Of a DNA stretch of 64,000 nt, positions 23,364-42,297 are shown piece by piece. The position numbers were made by a program, and so were the translations under genes. Position 1 is the stretch's first letter. Every line of letters starts with the position of its first letter. This stretch comes from Calendula officinalis. Its lineage: Eukaryota; Streptophyta; Magnoliopsida; Asterales; Asteraceae. A model generated the notes under the pieces. It worked only from the letters and a program-made list of their open reading frames with translations, did not search any database and had not been told where the DNA came from. The stretch spans positions 39,269,966-39,333,965 of the forward strand of contig OY970830.1 of the NCBI GenBank assembly GCA_963853835.1, given 5' to 3'.

Positions 23364-25197
23364 TTAAACAATTTTTGGTACCCATTTTTGTTTGGGTCTG
23401 ATGGCATTAGAATGAGAATGAAACCATCGATAAGTTGTATCGATTTGATTTAAAGATTTAAAATTCCAAGATAAACTGAAACTCGATGTTTCACTTTCAA
23501 ATAATTTTCGAGGAATTATTTGAGATGTTGGAGTTTTGGGAACCCATTTTGCTTTTAAGATCGTGGGTGTTTGAGGAGTTGTTTTTGACACTTGATTAAA
23601 AATAGTGATAGGTGCCAATGAAAGTAAATCTTTTCTTGAATATCTTAAAAAATTAGATTTACAAGTTTCCGAAGACGATGATTTCACAAGATGTTTATGA
23701 TCCATATGAGAATGCTTAAGTCTAGAAGAGGAACCTAATATGTTTGGACTTTTAGGTGCGGAATTTCCTCTAATAACAAGTTTGAGAGCATTCATTTTCT
23801 TATCAGAGTTTAGTGGAACCGTGGATCTCCTAGTCTTAGGCTTGGTAGAGGAACTTACTTGTGATTTTGGTTTAGGTTTAATTTTCTTAACCAAACTAGT
23901 GGTCACCTGAGATTGCTTGATATCGATAACTGGTTTTTGTAGAGAAATTAAAGAGGCTTCTAAATTTTGAATTTGTATTTGCAACTTTAGTTTCTCTTCA
24001 TCAAAAGATTTATGTGTTTCATCAATTTTATTTTCTAATTCATAAATTTTGGCTTGCAAAACAGATTTTTCTTTATCAAAAACCTTTTGTCTTTCATCGA
24101 TTTCAGTTTCTAATTGACAAATTTTTATTTTCAAATGAGTGGTTTGATCAGGGTGTCCTCTTTTGGCGATTAACTCGTCAAGATGGTTGATGTGGGAAGA
24201 CAATTGATCGTTATCATTTTGAAGTTGATGTATGATATTCTGTTTGCTTTTCATTTCGTTTGATAAGTTGAGGTGTTGTTCATTTAAACTTTCAGATAAT
24301 TCTTTAATTTGTGCGTTTAAAGATTTAAATTGTTTTTCATTATCATCAAAATCTTGTTGTTTACGTTCCAAACAGTTTTTAGTAATTAGATATTCATGCC
24401 ATGTTTTAATGTACAATGTGTAATATTTATCATTTCGGTCATTTGATATTGAATTTTGGGTATTTTTAAGATTTGTTATTTCCATTTCTTTTTCAGAAAT
24501 TGTATGAGACAAATTCTTAATATCATTATCATATTTGACCTTCAATTCTGATACTTGAGTTTGTAAATCCAGATTCTCTTGTTTGAAAATTTAGTTTCGT
24601 TTAATATGATGAATAAGTTGTTCACCTGAATGAACAAGTTGTTCACTTTGATTTTCCAAATCATTTAAACGTTCTTGTAGTTGAGTATTTAAATCTTTTT
24701 CAAGTAAAATGGTTTGTTTTAAAGAATCAACTTCAGATATATGAGTTTTAACAAAACAAGTATCAGGACCAATGGAATTATCAAAATTTAATAAGAGAGA
24801 ACTAATTACCTCTATTTCTTTGTTGGCTTCTTCATTGAAACAATCAGAAACCTCAGCATTCACTATTGCCATAAAACACAAATTTGCTACATGTTCTTCA
24901 TCTTCAGCTAAAACTTTTCCAGTCTCAATTTGTTTAACCATCAACATCTTACGTTTAAAATACTCTGAATAATGAAAAATTGATTTCTTTGTAGCATCCA
25001 AAGGTGTGATGGTTGGCTTTTCAATTGAGATTGTAGCAGATGGATCAGGCTTAATGTTGAATGAAGATATCAGAGTATTGTTTGTAGGCCGTGCGTAGTA
25101 TTTTTTTCCGATAGTTTGAAATGTGTGATATAGTTTTTAGTACTTCTTGAAGATCTTTATCCATATCATCAGTTATTGCGGATGTAGATTTTTCCAT
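23364..25197 (-). pseudogene. Copia-3 gag-like coiled-coil protein
   Basis: Minus-strand frame from an ATG at 25197-25195 (MEKSTSAITDDMDKDLQEVL). It has a frameshift in an A run near 25106, is open again through 25001-24594 (FKRKMLMVKQIETGKVLAED), has one TAA at 24593-24591, and is open to 23364. About 600 residues. The middle is strongly predicted coiled coil (repeats of ELENKIDE and QLETEIDE type). The tail is basic and Ser-rich with two WVPK motifs (KAKWVPKTPT, KQKWVPKIV), a motif seen between gag and protease in some plant copia polyproteins. No zinc knuckle, protease, integrase or RT. Assignment to copia rests on the PBS and WVPK motif. Confidence 0.6.
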
Positions 25198-26753
25198 TTT
25201 TGCGATTATTAGGGTTGATTGAGTTCTCGGATCGATAAGTAGAAGATTTTGTGTTAATCAGTTTCTCGGGTTTGAAAGTATACGATCTCGTGTTTTTAAA
25301 AAAATGTAATAGTTTGGGTCGAGAAGTGTAAAAGTTCTCGGGTTTGGGGAAAAATATTTAAAAATTAGGTTTTTTATTTAAAAAAAAAAATTAAAAGTTC
25401 TCGGGTTTAAGTCGAACTAATTGAAATTTATGAATTTATGTTTAGGCTAAAATTGAATGTAAATGTGAAATTTAAATGTTTAAAAAAAACTAGTCGATTG
25501 AGAAATTTAAATTGTAGAGAGTTTGATTTAAAAAAAAATATGGTCGAGAAGTAAAAAATGAATTTGTGTTTGGGCCAAAATTGAATTTAAATGAATTGGA
25601 TTTGGGCCAAAAATTGAAGTTAATTGAGCAAATGTGGGCCAAATTAACTTTGGGCCTTAATTGAATTTGAGCTAAGATCGTCCTTGGGCTGGTATCAAAC
25701 TTGGATCTAGAAGTCGAAGTCGAGAAGATATTGGGCCTGAATTGCCGAGATTGAGAATTAAGCAGAAAGTCGGGATCTTGATTGGAATTTTCCGAAGTCT
25801 AGAACCTTCAAGGTTGAAATCGTACCGTGTTGAAATCCAAAAATTGAAATCGTATTAGTGAAGTCGAGATCAAATCTGTTTCAAAGAAGTGAGATCGAGA
25901 TTGAATTGAAGTCGAGATCAAAGAATTTCAGATTCAGGGTCGATTGAAGTTGTCGACTTTCTGTTGAAATCAAATATATCTTATCCTGGTTACAATCGTG
26001 TTAATTGGAATCTGAATCAAAGTGGAACAATGTTGCCGAGATCAAGATCAAGATCAATCAACTCGAGTTGAGAACAATTTATCTTCTCGAGTCGAAGTCT
26101 TCAATAAAGATCTTGAGTCAAGATCTCGAGTCGAAGCCGAGAACAGTGAGTCGGAAACAGTGAGTCGGGAAAAAGAATTCGAGTCGAGATCAATACCAGA
26201 GTTCTCGAGTCGAGATGATTTGAGTTCTCGAGTCGGAATTGTTGTCGAATTGAAGGCTGAGTAGGAATTATCTCGAGTCGAGATCAATTGAATCAAGTTC
26301 TCGAGTCGAGATCAATCATCTAGCCGAGATCTATCATCATTTCGTGTTCGTAATTTTCAAAAGCTTGCTAAATTGATCCTAGATTGCTCAATTCTTAATC
26401 AAAATCAGTAATTCAAATCACAAAACGCTCGATTTTACTTTTCTAACAGTTTGATCCGATCAAAATCCTCAATCCATAACAAATCAGATCGAATTTTGAA
26501 ATTTACAGTCAAAATTGTGAGTTTTCAAGTTTTTCACAAAAATCTCCAAATTGAGATGAATACTTGATGGATTGCAACGAGATTTGATTCTAAAGTGCTT
26601 AGAATCAATGGAGAAACACGAATATTCAATCAAAATACTGATTGCTAACAAAAATTTTGAAAATTAAAATTCACAGCTCGTAATAAAAAAAATTCAAAAA
26701 CTTCAGATCTGGATCAATTGAGCATGAATTTGGATCTATTCCAAGTGGATTGA
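25198..26753 (-). other. Copia-3 leader with TCGAG-rich repeats
   Basis: Non-coding. 26020-26335 is packed with tcgagtcgagatca-like direct repeats and related tcgag/gtcgag motifs, a local compositional oddity. Confidence 0.6.
26020..26335. repeat. TCGAGTCGAGATC low-complexity repeat
   Basis: More than ten irregularly spaced copies of tcgagtcgaga or tcgag. Open frames through it are repeat translations. Confidence 0.75.
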
Positions 26754-26765
26754 GCTCTGATACCA
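26754..26765 (-). promoter_or_regulatory. primer-binding site of Copia-3
   Basis: The reverse complement is TGGTATCAGAGC, exact initiator-Met PBS, two bases from a tga... LTR end at 26768. Confidence 0.8.
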
Positions 26766-27045
26766 ATTGAGAGAGCTAGAGCAATCGAAATCTCAATGAT
26801 CCATGAAGATTTGAAGATCAAGTGTGTGTAAGTGTGTGTGTTCTTGAGAGAGAAGATGGAGGAGGGAAGGAGCTTTCAAAAGGTTGATTCAATTAATTGT
26901 GAGGAACGCTTACATCATTAGTTATCACATAAGGTATTTGTACCCTAACCTCTAAACTAGTTTAATTAAACTCTAAGTGCCTTGTAAAGCTTAAAAAAAC
27001 TAGTCCTAACAATACACAAGGTTACTGAAGATTGTGGGTCACCAA

Positions 27046-29233
27046 TGTAACACCTCAAATTTTAAAACATCATTTAAATCATATTTTTAAATAAAAATAT
27101 TACAAAGTCCTATATCCCAAAATACGGTTTAACAAAAACCATTAAAAGTTTATCAGAGTTTAAAACCGGTGTTACAAAACAATATCATAACCATAGGATA
27201 AACGGGATCTACCTACGAGCTCCCGAGCTGATTAACACTAGGCCACTTCTAACGGGACCTTCTAATCCAACGATCCTGAACCTGAGTACATAGCTAAAAA
27301 CAAAGTAGTACGTGAGACAAAATAGTCTCGTGAGATACATGGGTTTTTGACCCATTCTCAATAGATTTATAAACAGTATTTATCACATTATAATCTCTTA
27401 TCTTTATCAACTTTATTAATTCATATATCATTTTCTACTTATTTAATCATATAAACTAATAAGCTTACCATAAGATTATTAAACATTTAATCACATATTG
27501 TAAGCTATCTCCAAGCTCACACTTTTCTTTATCACATATGCAACGGACCTCTCCGAAGCCAACTCTCCCGATATGGGATGTCATAGATAAACTATCAAGG
27601 TAATTGGGAGCCCACATCTTACCGAGATTCATAAGCTCTCCCCGTTCCCGGGTCGTCATGCTCACCCAACACTAGGTGTCGTAAACTGTGACATTCTACT
27701 CTTTGCGCAGGGAGGTACCACCCCAAGTAGACGTCTCATGCTCCCCCATTTCTCGGCGGTCATATTCCGGATATCTTATTCATCACTTATGAGCCTCAGC
27801 TCCATTCATCACATATGAGCATTAGCTCCTTTCATCAAATCTATCATTTATTAGAATACATCTATTCTAATTTATCATATCATTCTCATTACTTATTCAG
27901 TTTCAGTATTGACTTTACCAAGTCCTTTACTAAATAAAACATATTTATCATTTACCAAAATCATGTTACTTTAACTTCTCTTTGACTAGCATACATCTCT
28001 ATTACTAGTCACTTTATACTTATTCTTTTAGCAGATCAATCTCTACTTTTATTAGTATAATGTACTAATCAATACTTGATACTTAAAATCATTGTCATTA
28101 GCTTTATTAATACATATTAATAGTAAAGCAAACATCATACTTTCTTAGTCATTACTCTTAATCATACCTCATATTTATAAAGAGTTATTAATCACTATTC
28201 ATTAACATAATCTCTTTCAAATCATTAATCATCTAGCCATATTTAAATAGTCTATTATTTACACTTTCTTATCTCTTTTCAATCATAACTTTATTAAAAG
28301 TATTTATTAATAAAGACTCATAAAACATCATAATTTTCAAAATCTTTTGCTATGTACCCTGTAAAAGTCTCATGTACTCACCTTAGCCAAGCTAAATCCA
28401 AATCGTGTTTATCAACACGAATCCTTGCTATCCAACTTGTGAAATGTCACCAATCTTTAGGTCTCCTTGACCTATCATCCATATCATCATAAAATCTAGT
28501 TATTATCCATAACTAGCTACCAATAACCCCATAACAACATTCTTAACCACCAAGTTCATCCAACTTGGTGAAACCCCAAAACCCTAGTTCAAGATTTCTA
28601 TCAACAATACCCAGATCCAACAAGAACACAAGGTTATTAAGCTAACAAAGAGTGTTCTACACTCATCTTAGTCATCTTCTCCAAAGATAACTTGGTAGGT
28701 TACCCAAACCACCAGATTTCCCCAAATAAAGTTCATAACTAGCTAGATAACATCAACAATCAATAAATCTTACCTTTGATGTTTAGATCCTTCAATACGG
28801 TGAAGATTTGAGCTCAAGAACACCAAAATCGCCCCTTCTCTCTCTAGAATCAGCTGCACCACAATTAGGGTGAAAACTGAGCAAATCCTAGCTTTTTCCC
28901 GTTTTTATTCTGTGCCTAAAGAGTTCGCACCGCGAACCCCAAGTTCGCGCCGCGATCTTCCCGTGTCGCGAACTCTTCGCGTCGAGAACTTCATGTCTCA
29001 AAACCCCAAATTCTCTGGTCGATCTTCGCGTTCGCGAACCATATTTCACGCCGCGAACTCATGCTGGCAGCTAGGCTGCAACTTTTTGTTGTCCAATTCG
29101 ACCCGGTTTCGTCCTTAACCATATCAAACGGTGTCCAAATGGCACGAAGTCAATTTCCACGTCTTTTAAACGATTTATCCTTATTTATCATATTTTTCCA
29201 TAATTTATTTGATTCAAATTTCGGGTCGTAACA
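27046..29233 (-). mobile_element. gypsy solo LTR
   Basis: 2188 bp, tgtaacacct...ggtcgtaaca, flanked by a perfect 5-bp TSD ACCAA at 27041-27045 and 29234-29238. It has the same layout as the G1 LTR on the minus strand: ctacgagctcccgag near 27210, the gtactcacctta block near 28373, the GTTCGCG/CGCGAAC cluster at 28920-29060, and the cccggtttcgtcc block near 29101. No internal region remains, so it formed by LTR-LTR recombination. Confidence 0.92.
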
Positions 29234-29344
29234 ACCAAAGAAGGAAATCTCATGCATATCTTCCAGATGATCTCGTCGACCACTAGATGACAAAAAATAC
29301 TGTCAGAATTTTTGTATATATATATATATGTATATATATATATA

Positions 29345-30087
<743 letters not shown>

Positions 30088-30114
30088 AAATTGGTTCTGA
30101 TTTTAATTCTACAC
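30088..30114. mobile_element. solo terminus of MITE F
   Basis: ttggttctgattttaattct then acac is the gtgtagaatt-type F terminus on the minus strand, followed by TA repeats. Confidence 0.7.
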
Positions 30115-30130
30115 TATATATATATATATA

Positions 30131-31733
30131 GACAGTGGTTCATGCGAGAACCATTAAAATTGCGAGAACTGCGAGAACAACTTTGTGACCATTAAATTAC
30201 TAGATGTGTGGTCAAGATCAATAGTGATAGAGTTGTAATTAAATTAATATAAATCATTTAAAAACAAAACACGGAAGGGTACTTTTGTAAAATTACTATG
30301 CAATTAAATAAGGAAGACATTACTAAATATTTAGGGTTTATTTTGCACGATTTTTTTGGCCAATTTCTCTCCACAGCCGACTCATTCTCCAAATTTGTTG
30401 ATTTAACCCCATCTCATCCAAATTCTCTCCCATGTCGGTCGTCCTTTTCCCTCAGCCTTCTTCCGCCGTTCTTCTCCATCTGCCGTCCGTCTGTCCCTCT
30501 CCTTCTGTCGGCCATTTTCCCTTCGCTGGCGTCAACAGCTACCGGCCACCCCCTTTCATTGGCGTCAACTGCTACCATCTAACCCGCCAATTGATTCAAC
30601 CGCAACACATCCAGGTTTTAGTTTCTATTAATTTGTTGATTTATTTCATATAATTGTTCTCCAGATTACACTTTGTTATTGTTAATATTATTGTTTTGAA
30701 TTTTTATTTACAGAAAAATCTTCTTAGATTATTGTTCGTGTTTTGTGAATTGTTTACACTATCATTTTGATATTAGGTAAGAGTATTTCGCTTCATATTT
30801 TTTATTTTAAAAATTATACCATAAAGATGTTAGATAAGAGGAATAAACATAAGAATTGATGAACACTATATTTCAGATTAAATAAATAACGATGTTAGAT
30901 ATTTTGTTTTCTCCATTGCCAAAACCTTATCATAACAAACCTCTAAAATGTTCATGCACCTCTGTTCATGAAAGTATTTTCCGATTAAAATGAGTGATTT
31001 GTGAATGATTGTTTTCTTATTTCATTTTAATTTTGATTTTCTAACTTATAGTTGTTTGTTATTTAGATCTGTTTTCCGGCTAAGTTGGTGCTGGTGTAAC
31101 CGAGGATTCCGGCGATAGTGATGAACATAGATTGATGACAGTGATGGCCATGGGAAATTATGAAATATGATGAAATTTTGTTTCACTAATTTATTGGTTT
31201 GTATTTTTGTTCACATATTAGTAGTAATTTTTTATAATGTTTTATGTTTAGTACTTTTGTTCATTAGTAATCAATTTTGTTCATTTGTAATTGTCCCTTA
31301 ATAACTTGCTCATTCGTTCATTATTGAATACATTAAATAAGGTTAATAAAATTCCCTTTCAGACTTGTTCATTATGTTCATTATGTATATTATAGATTTG
31401 TTCATTAGTAAATCTGTAAATTTTGCAAATTAAACACATTATTATTATGCTGAACTGGTTAAATATAATAAAAAAAATTAGTTATTTTTAGGCATTCATC
31501 AATGAACACATACGAATTGCGAAAAAAATTACAAATTACAAAATTCGGAACCTAAAAAATAGGATTGAGGTTAAAAATGAATTAATTTAATTAAGGAAAC
31601 TAGATTTAATAAAAAAATTTAGTGTTAAAAAGACTACAATACCCTTTAGATTAAAAAATATAATTAAGCAAAATGATTGGCAAGAAAGTGGTTCTCGCAG
31701 TTCTCGCAATTTTAGTGGTTCTCTCATGAACCG

Positions 31734-31736
<3 letters not shown>
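30131..31736. mobile_element. TIR element E2 (about 1.6 kb)
   Basis: TIRs of about 50 bp at 30131-30182 and 31684-31736 (ggttcatgcgagaacc / ggttcatgagagaacc). Each TIR has three GCGAGAAC-like boxes at 18- and 9-bp spacing (left: 30144, 30162, 30171). The left side abuts (TA)n; the right side abuts (CT)n then (TA)n. The interior holds a pyrimidine-rich, comparatively GC-rich block at 30360-30600 that looks like captured 5' exon/UTR sequence (inference), and many ttgttcatt repeats near 31250-31420. No transposase. Confidence 0.8.

Positions 31737-31818
<82 letters not shown>
31734..31818. repeat. (CT)n followed by (TA)n
   Basis: CT run to 31755, TA run 31756-31818, between E2 and F copy 2. Confidence 0.95.

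Positions 31819-36757
<4,939 letters not shown>

Positions 36758-36827
<70 letters not shown>
36758..36827. repeat. (TA)n between two Helitron 3' ends
   Basis: 70 bp of TA separating the CTAG ends of H1 (+) and H2 (-). Confidence 0.95.
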
Positions 36828-36828
<1 letters not shown>

Positions 36829-37236
36829 TAGCTTCATAACCCGCCCGATGGGCGGGTATGCTTCAAAATTTAGTATGTAGAAAAATACCAACAAAGATTA
36901 ATAATTTTAAAAATGACATAATAATGCTGTAGCTGTAATGATGAATTGGTAGAAAAATCGATACATGAATAGATGTTACATAAAATTTACAAACGAAATA
37001 AGACTTCTTTGTATCAACCAAAAATTTTACAGACAAAATTTTGTATCAAATTAATCACAATAATGGTTTGGCCAATTAGGGTTACACGTGAAGGTTATGA
37101 ATAAATCAGGATAACCGTAAAATTTACAAATCGTCATGACGTCTAAATAGTTCTGCATCATATACCTTGGACTTCCGGTAAATGACGACGGTAGCACGTA
37201 CTTCTTACCACGTAATACATTACCATTATCTTGATT

Positions 37237-37446
37237 TTACGCCAAGATCGCTAATTTCGCATACGTCTCAGTTCTTAAATCTTTTTGCTGCGTAATTATG
37301 TATCTCATCCTCTCAGCCTCAATCATTGAGTATCCGTCAGTACAAAATTGCTGTAACAATCGCCTACCACCGAGTATCATGGAGAACTGATTTCTCCTGT
37401 CTTGCAATCTATAAGCGAACCACTCCCTCATTGATACTTCTTACCA
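37237..37446 (-). pseudogene. Helitron Rep N-terminal domain fragment
   Basis: The translated piece (REWFAYRLQDRRNQFSMILG, RRLLQQFCTDGYSMIEAERM, RYIITQQKDLRTETYAKL) matches the family pattern of the Helitron_like_N domain of plant Helitron Rep/helicase proteins (YYxYRLQxR...LLxxGRLLQQ...DxYxxIExxRLxYI). About 65 residues are left of a protein normally well over 1000 residues; the HUH nuclease and helicase parts are absent. It confirms the Helitron nature of the host element but cannot drive transposition. It lies about 400 bp from the 3' terminus. Confidence 0.8.
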
Positions 37447-37449
37447 TTT

Positions 37450-38660
37450 GGGATTATTACCCAATAGGCCAACTCCACCTAAAAAAATCAGAAAAATCCC
37501 ATAAATTTTCCAAAATTCTGAAATAATAGTTCCAATCAGCTCCAGAATTTTCAAGATGATCTGCCCACTGGAACCGAATCTGCCCTTCTGGTGCCTTTTT
37601 AAACCGAAAATATGCACCAAACAGCAACAACAGTAGGAAAAAATCGGAAAAATCCCAGAAACTCCAGAAAAATGGGAATTTATGCAACTAAGGCCCACAG
37701 AAAAATTCAGCTTCAAAAATCCACCCCAACTATCTAAAACTGACCAAACAGTACAGAAAAAACCCATTCGGCCCGTTTTCAAGAAAAAATTCAGAAAAAT
37801 CCCAAAAAAATCTGAAAAATGGGAAATCATAATCCTAAGTCTTCCACAAAAAATCAGCTTAATCCAAGCAACCAAACTGCCAAAAACTGTCAAAACAGTC
37901 CATTTTGACCCAATATTTTCCAAGTAAATTAAATGAAAATTTTCCCAACATTTTCATAAATACCCAATAATAAACTAATTTTAAAATATGATATGCATTA
38001 CACTTGATCAATCTTTGCAGTGAATACCATATTAATTAAAAACAGAATGCATGTATAAAGAATTGTAATTGTATTACCTTTATCGAACTTCTTCTGCAAT
38101 AGCACCTTGAGCTTCCTCTTCATTGGTATTTTCGTTGTCATTATGATGACTTTCATTTGTATAATAATTAATGTTGTAAACTACTCACGTTCAATATGCA
38201 AGATGTACGGATGAAAAGCTTCTCAACTGATAAAAAACTTATAATCTACAAAGTTGTTATTCTATATATTCCCAACAGTTGAGTTGTAATTGTGTTACAA
38301 CTGCATATACCATGCAAGCTGTTGTCTTCATATCTAAGAATTAAAATTAAGATTATAATTAAATAAGAAAATGCATCTGCATAATAATTAATGTTATAAA
38401 TTACTAACTATCAAATATGCATTTCATATTTATAAATAGGAGTATCATATAAAATCAGTTGTATGAAATAAAAACTAAATACCTTCATCATTTTCAATCT
38501 TCAATTTTTGGAGCTCCATAACCGGCACAAGAAATATCACAAAATAAAAATTATAGCAAGCTAATGAGTCGGGAATCAGTCAAGCTAGAATTAACTTACC
38601 TGCAGACACTGATATGAATAAACTAAGTCAGAATTCATAAATTTGAAATGCTTTGATTTT
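37450..38660 (-). other. H2 interior: intron-like and exon-like pieces
   Basis: Downstream of the RGP stop the minus strand has a splice-donor-like tgtctgcag/gtaagttaa at about 38602, a short acidic coding-like piece ending near 38075 (NDNENTNEEEAQGAIAEE), and a pyrimidine-rich stretch (37440-37925) with repeats of ggatttttctg type. The long open frame there is compositional. Confidence 0.4.
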
Positions 38661-38664
38661 CTAA

Positions 38665-39636
38665 TCAACCCTTAATCGCTTTAACATCAGCAACTTTGGC
38701 AGATGGATTAAGCTCATCCCAAGCTTCAATACAGGTCAGCATTGCATCAGCAAGCTTGATGAAGTAATCATCAACTTTCCCGAGCTTAGCTTTGACCTGT
38801 TTCGAGAGTTCTTTGTAGCAGCTTTGAACCGTTTTGCACTCTTGTGGCAAGGTTGCAGCTTGAAAAAACGGGATTAATTCCTCCTGCCAGTAAATACCCT
38901 TGTACTCTTTCTTCAAATTCACAAATGGGTTGCTAGCTTTACTGTGCCATATGTATGGTAGACCCGTTTCACACCCAAACCCAAGTGGTCACAGATCACC
39001 TGAAGGATTAAAAATGTGTTAGATATAATGCACGCCAAGTGTTCGATGTAATGTCCCAATGGAACAAAGTCACAAACAGTATGACAGGATTAGGGTTTAG
39101 AGTATTTAGGGTTTGGTGGTTTACCTTCATGCACCAACCAGCCCACATGTCGTCGTATCGGCCGATTGGTTGACCATCACCCATAAGACCGAAGTACATA
39201 GCAGGACTGATGAGCTCACGGTCAAAAGCAAGATTCATTCCACACATAGGGAAAAGGGTTCCCTTTGGAATTGTCAAAACTGCATCTACAAATCTGATTA
39301 AGCAAAAAAGATTAGTAAAAATGTGATCTTGGTGTACTGTTGTGGAATCAGAATGAAATCAAGATTGGGTTTTGGGGTTTCTTACCGAGTGTTTCTTTCA
39401 CGGGGTTTGACAAGCTGAGTTGGGGCATCATAATCGGGGATGTTGAGCCAAAGACCGTGGGACACAGCTGTCGGGACACCTTCACGGAGACTAAACGGGT
39501 ACCCACGAACAAAATTGGTTCCTTCCCTGTACGGATCGTAAAGGGTGTTGAAGAAAAACGGTGTTGATGGAGATAATAGATTCTTGATGTGTTGTTCAAG
39601 TGCGTTGATATCATTGCCTGATGGGTCTTTCGCAAC
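38665..39636 (-). pseudogene. RGP: UDP-arabinopyranose mutase / reversibly glycosylated polypeptide, exons 2-4 (captured)
   Basis: Three minus-strand exons with good GT-AG borders: 39636-39386 (VAKDPSGNDINALEQHIKNL to NTR), 39293-39125 (VDAVLTIPKGTLFPMCGMNL, GQPIGRYDDMWAGWCMK) and 38999-38665 (VICDHLG to VKAIKG stop). This is the C-terminal roughly 250 residues of the cytosolic/Golgi-associated enzyme family that interconverts UDP-arabinopyranose and UDP-arabinofuranose for wall polymers. The DPYREG and RYDDMWAGWC motifs are kept. Exon 1, with the N-terminal catalytic DDD region, is absent, and exon 4 has a one-base deletion near 38972, so no working enzyme can be made. It lies inside Helitron H2 in its orientation, as captured genes do. 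Confidence 0.92.
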
Positions 39637-39842
39637 CTTTAAATCAATAACAATATGCAAATAATTAACCAATTAGTCACTCAGCAGACAAAAAGGGCAT
39701 TTTATCAAACATTTGGTGTGCATGATCTAACAAAATCGAAAACAGAGCAACAACCGAATTTCAAATTTCAAATCTCAAGTTTTAAGTTTCATAATTATAT
39801 AGATCCAATCACGAAGGAATAGATCTCATGGTTACCGTCTTA

Positions 39843-40122
39843 ACTTACCTGCAGACATGATTGCAGATATGGCCGATGTTAGAAACCTCCTATTGAAGAT
39901 ACAGTCGAGGTTAGAAACATCCATAGAACAGTCCGACGAACCAAAAGGACAGAAGCGGCTCATGGAGAAAGGTAGCGAAATGGCAAGCGTAAACTGCGAA
40001 TGGAGTAAACAGCGAATGGGGAGAACAGCAAATGGAGAGGAGGAGAGAACGGCTGGCATGCCACGGTAGCCCTGATTTTGAAAGGATATGGCCAATGAAT
40101 GATTTACACATGGCATTTGCAA
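39843..40122 (-). other. chimeric leader exon of H2
   Basis: An open stretch on the minus strand ends at a strong donor (atgtctgcag/gtaagttaag at about 39848), just upstream of the RGP exons. A nearly identical donor context occurs after the RGP stop (about 38602). It is probably the 5' exon of a chimeric transcript; the coding product is not recognised. Confidence 0.4.
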
Positions 40123-40189
40123 CCAATGAGAATGCAGCGTTTTGATGAGTTGTCATGATGAAATCAGATGTAGCCTTATATATAGGTTA

Positions 40190-40192
<3 letters not shown>

Positions 40193-40241
<49 letters not shown>
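40193..40241. repeat. (TA)n microsatellite
   Basis: Between H2 and F copy 3. Confidence 0.95.
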
Positions 40242-42225
<1,984 letters not shown>

Positions 42226-42234
42226 CTATAAATA
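42226..42234 (+). promoter_or_regulatory. TATA box
   Basis: ctataaata, 64-72 bp upstream of the ATG at 42298. The spacing fits a plant core promoter with a 5' UTR of roughly 40 nt. Confidence 0.55.
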
Positions 42235-42297
42235 CTATGTAACAAATTTAAAGGCCATACTAATCCAATTAATCTTCTCTACTCTTCAGAAATACAA

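Larger units (their letters stand above)
23155..27045 (-). mobile_element. Copia-3, gag-only non-autonomous element (partial)
   Basis: PBS at 26754-26765, about 1.55-kb leader, gag-like frame 25197-23364, then PPT-like runs. LTR sequence begins at 26768 and is interrupted at 27046 by a solo LTR. The outer LTR ends are not identified. The architecture resembles a TR-GAG element (inference). Confidence 0.5.
36828..40192 (-). mobile_element. Helitron H2 carrying RGP/UAM exons
   Basis: 3365 bp on the minus strand. The 5' end starts TCTTAACCTATATATAAGG (from 40192), preceded by A. The 3' end has hairpin cccgcccgatgggcggg, then CTAG (36828-36831 on plus), followed by T on the minus strand. This matches the Helitron rule of insertion between A and T without duplication. 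The 5' terminal 100 bp resemble 60252 onward. Inside, in the same orientation, are a leader exon, three exons of an RGP/UAM gene, further exon-like pieces with splice donors, and a Rep N-terminal fragment. Confidence 0.88.

Noticed and set aside
26022..26296. 80-aa ORFs rich in Ser, Arg and Glu on both strands
   Set aside because: Translation of the TCGAG repeat.
37441..37923. 160-aa hydrophobic ORF on the minus strand
   Set aside because: It arises from a pyrimidine-rich, internally repetitive intron-like stretch; there is no conserved motif and both strands are open over the same bases.
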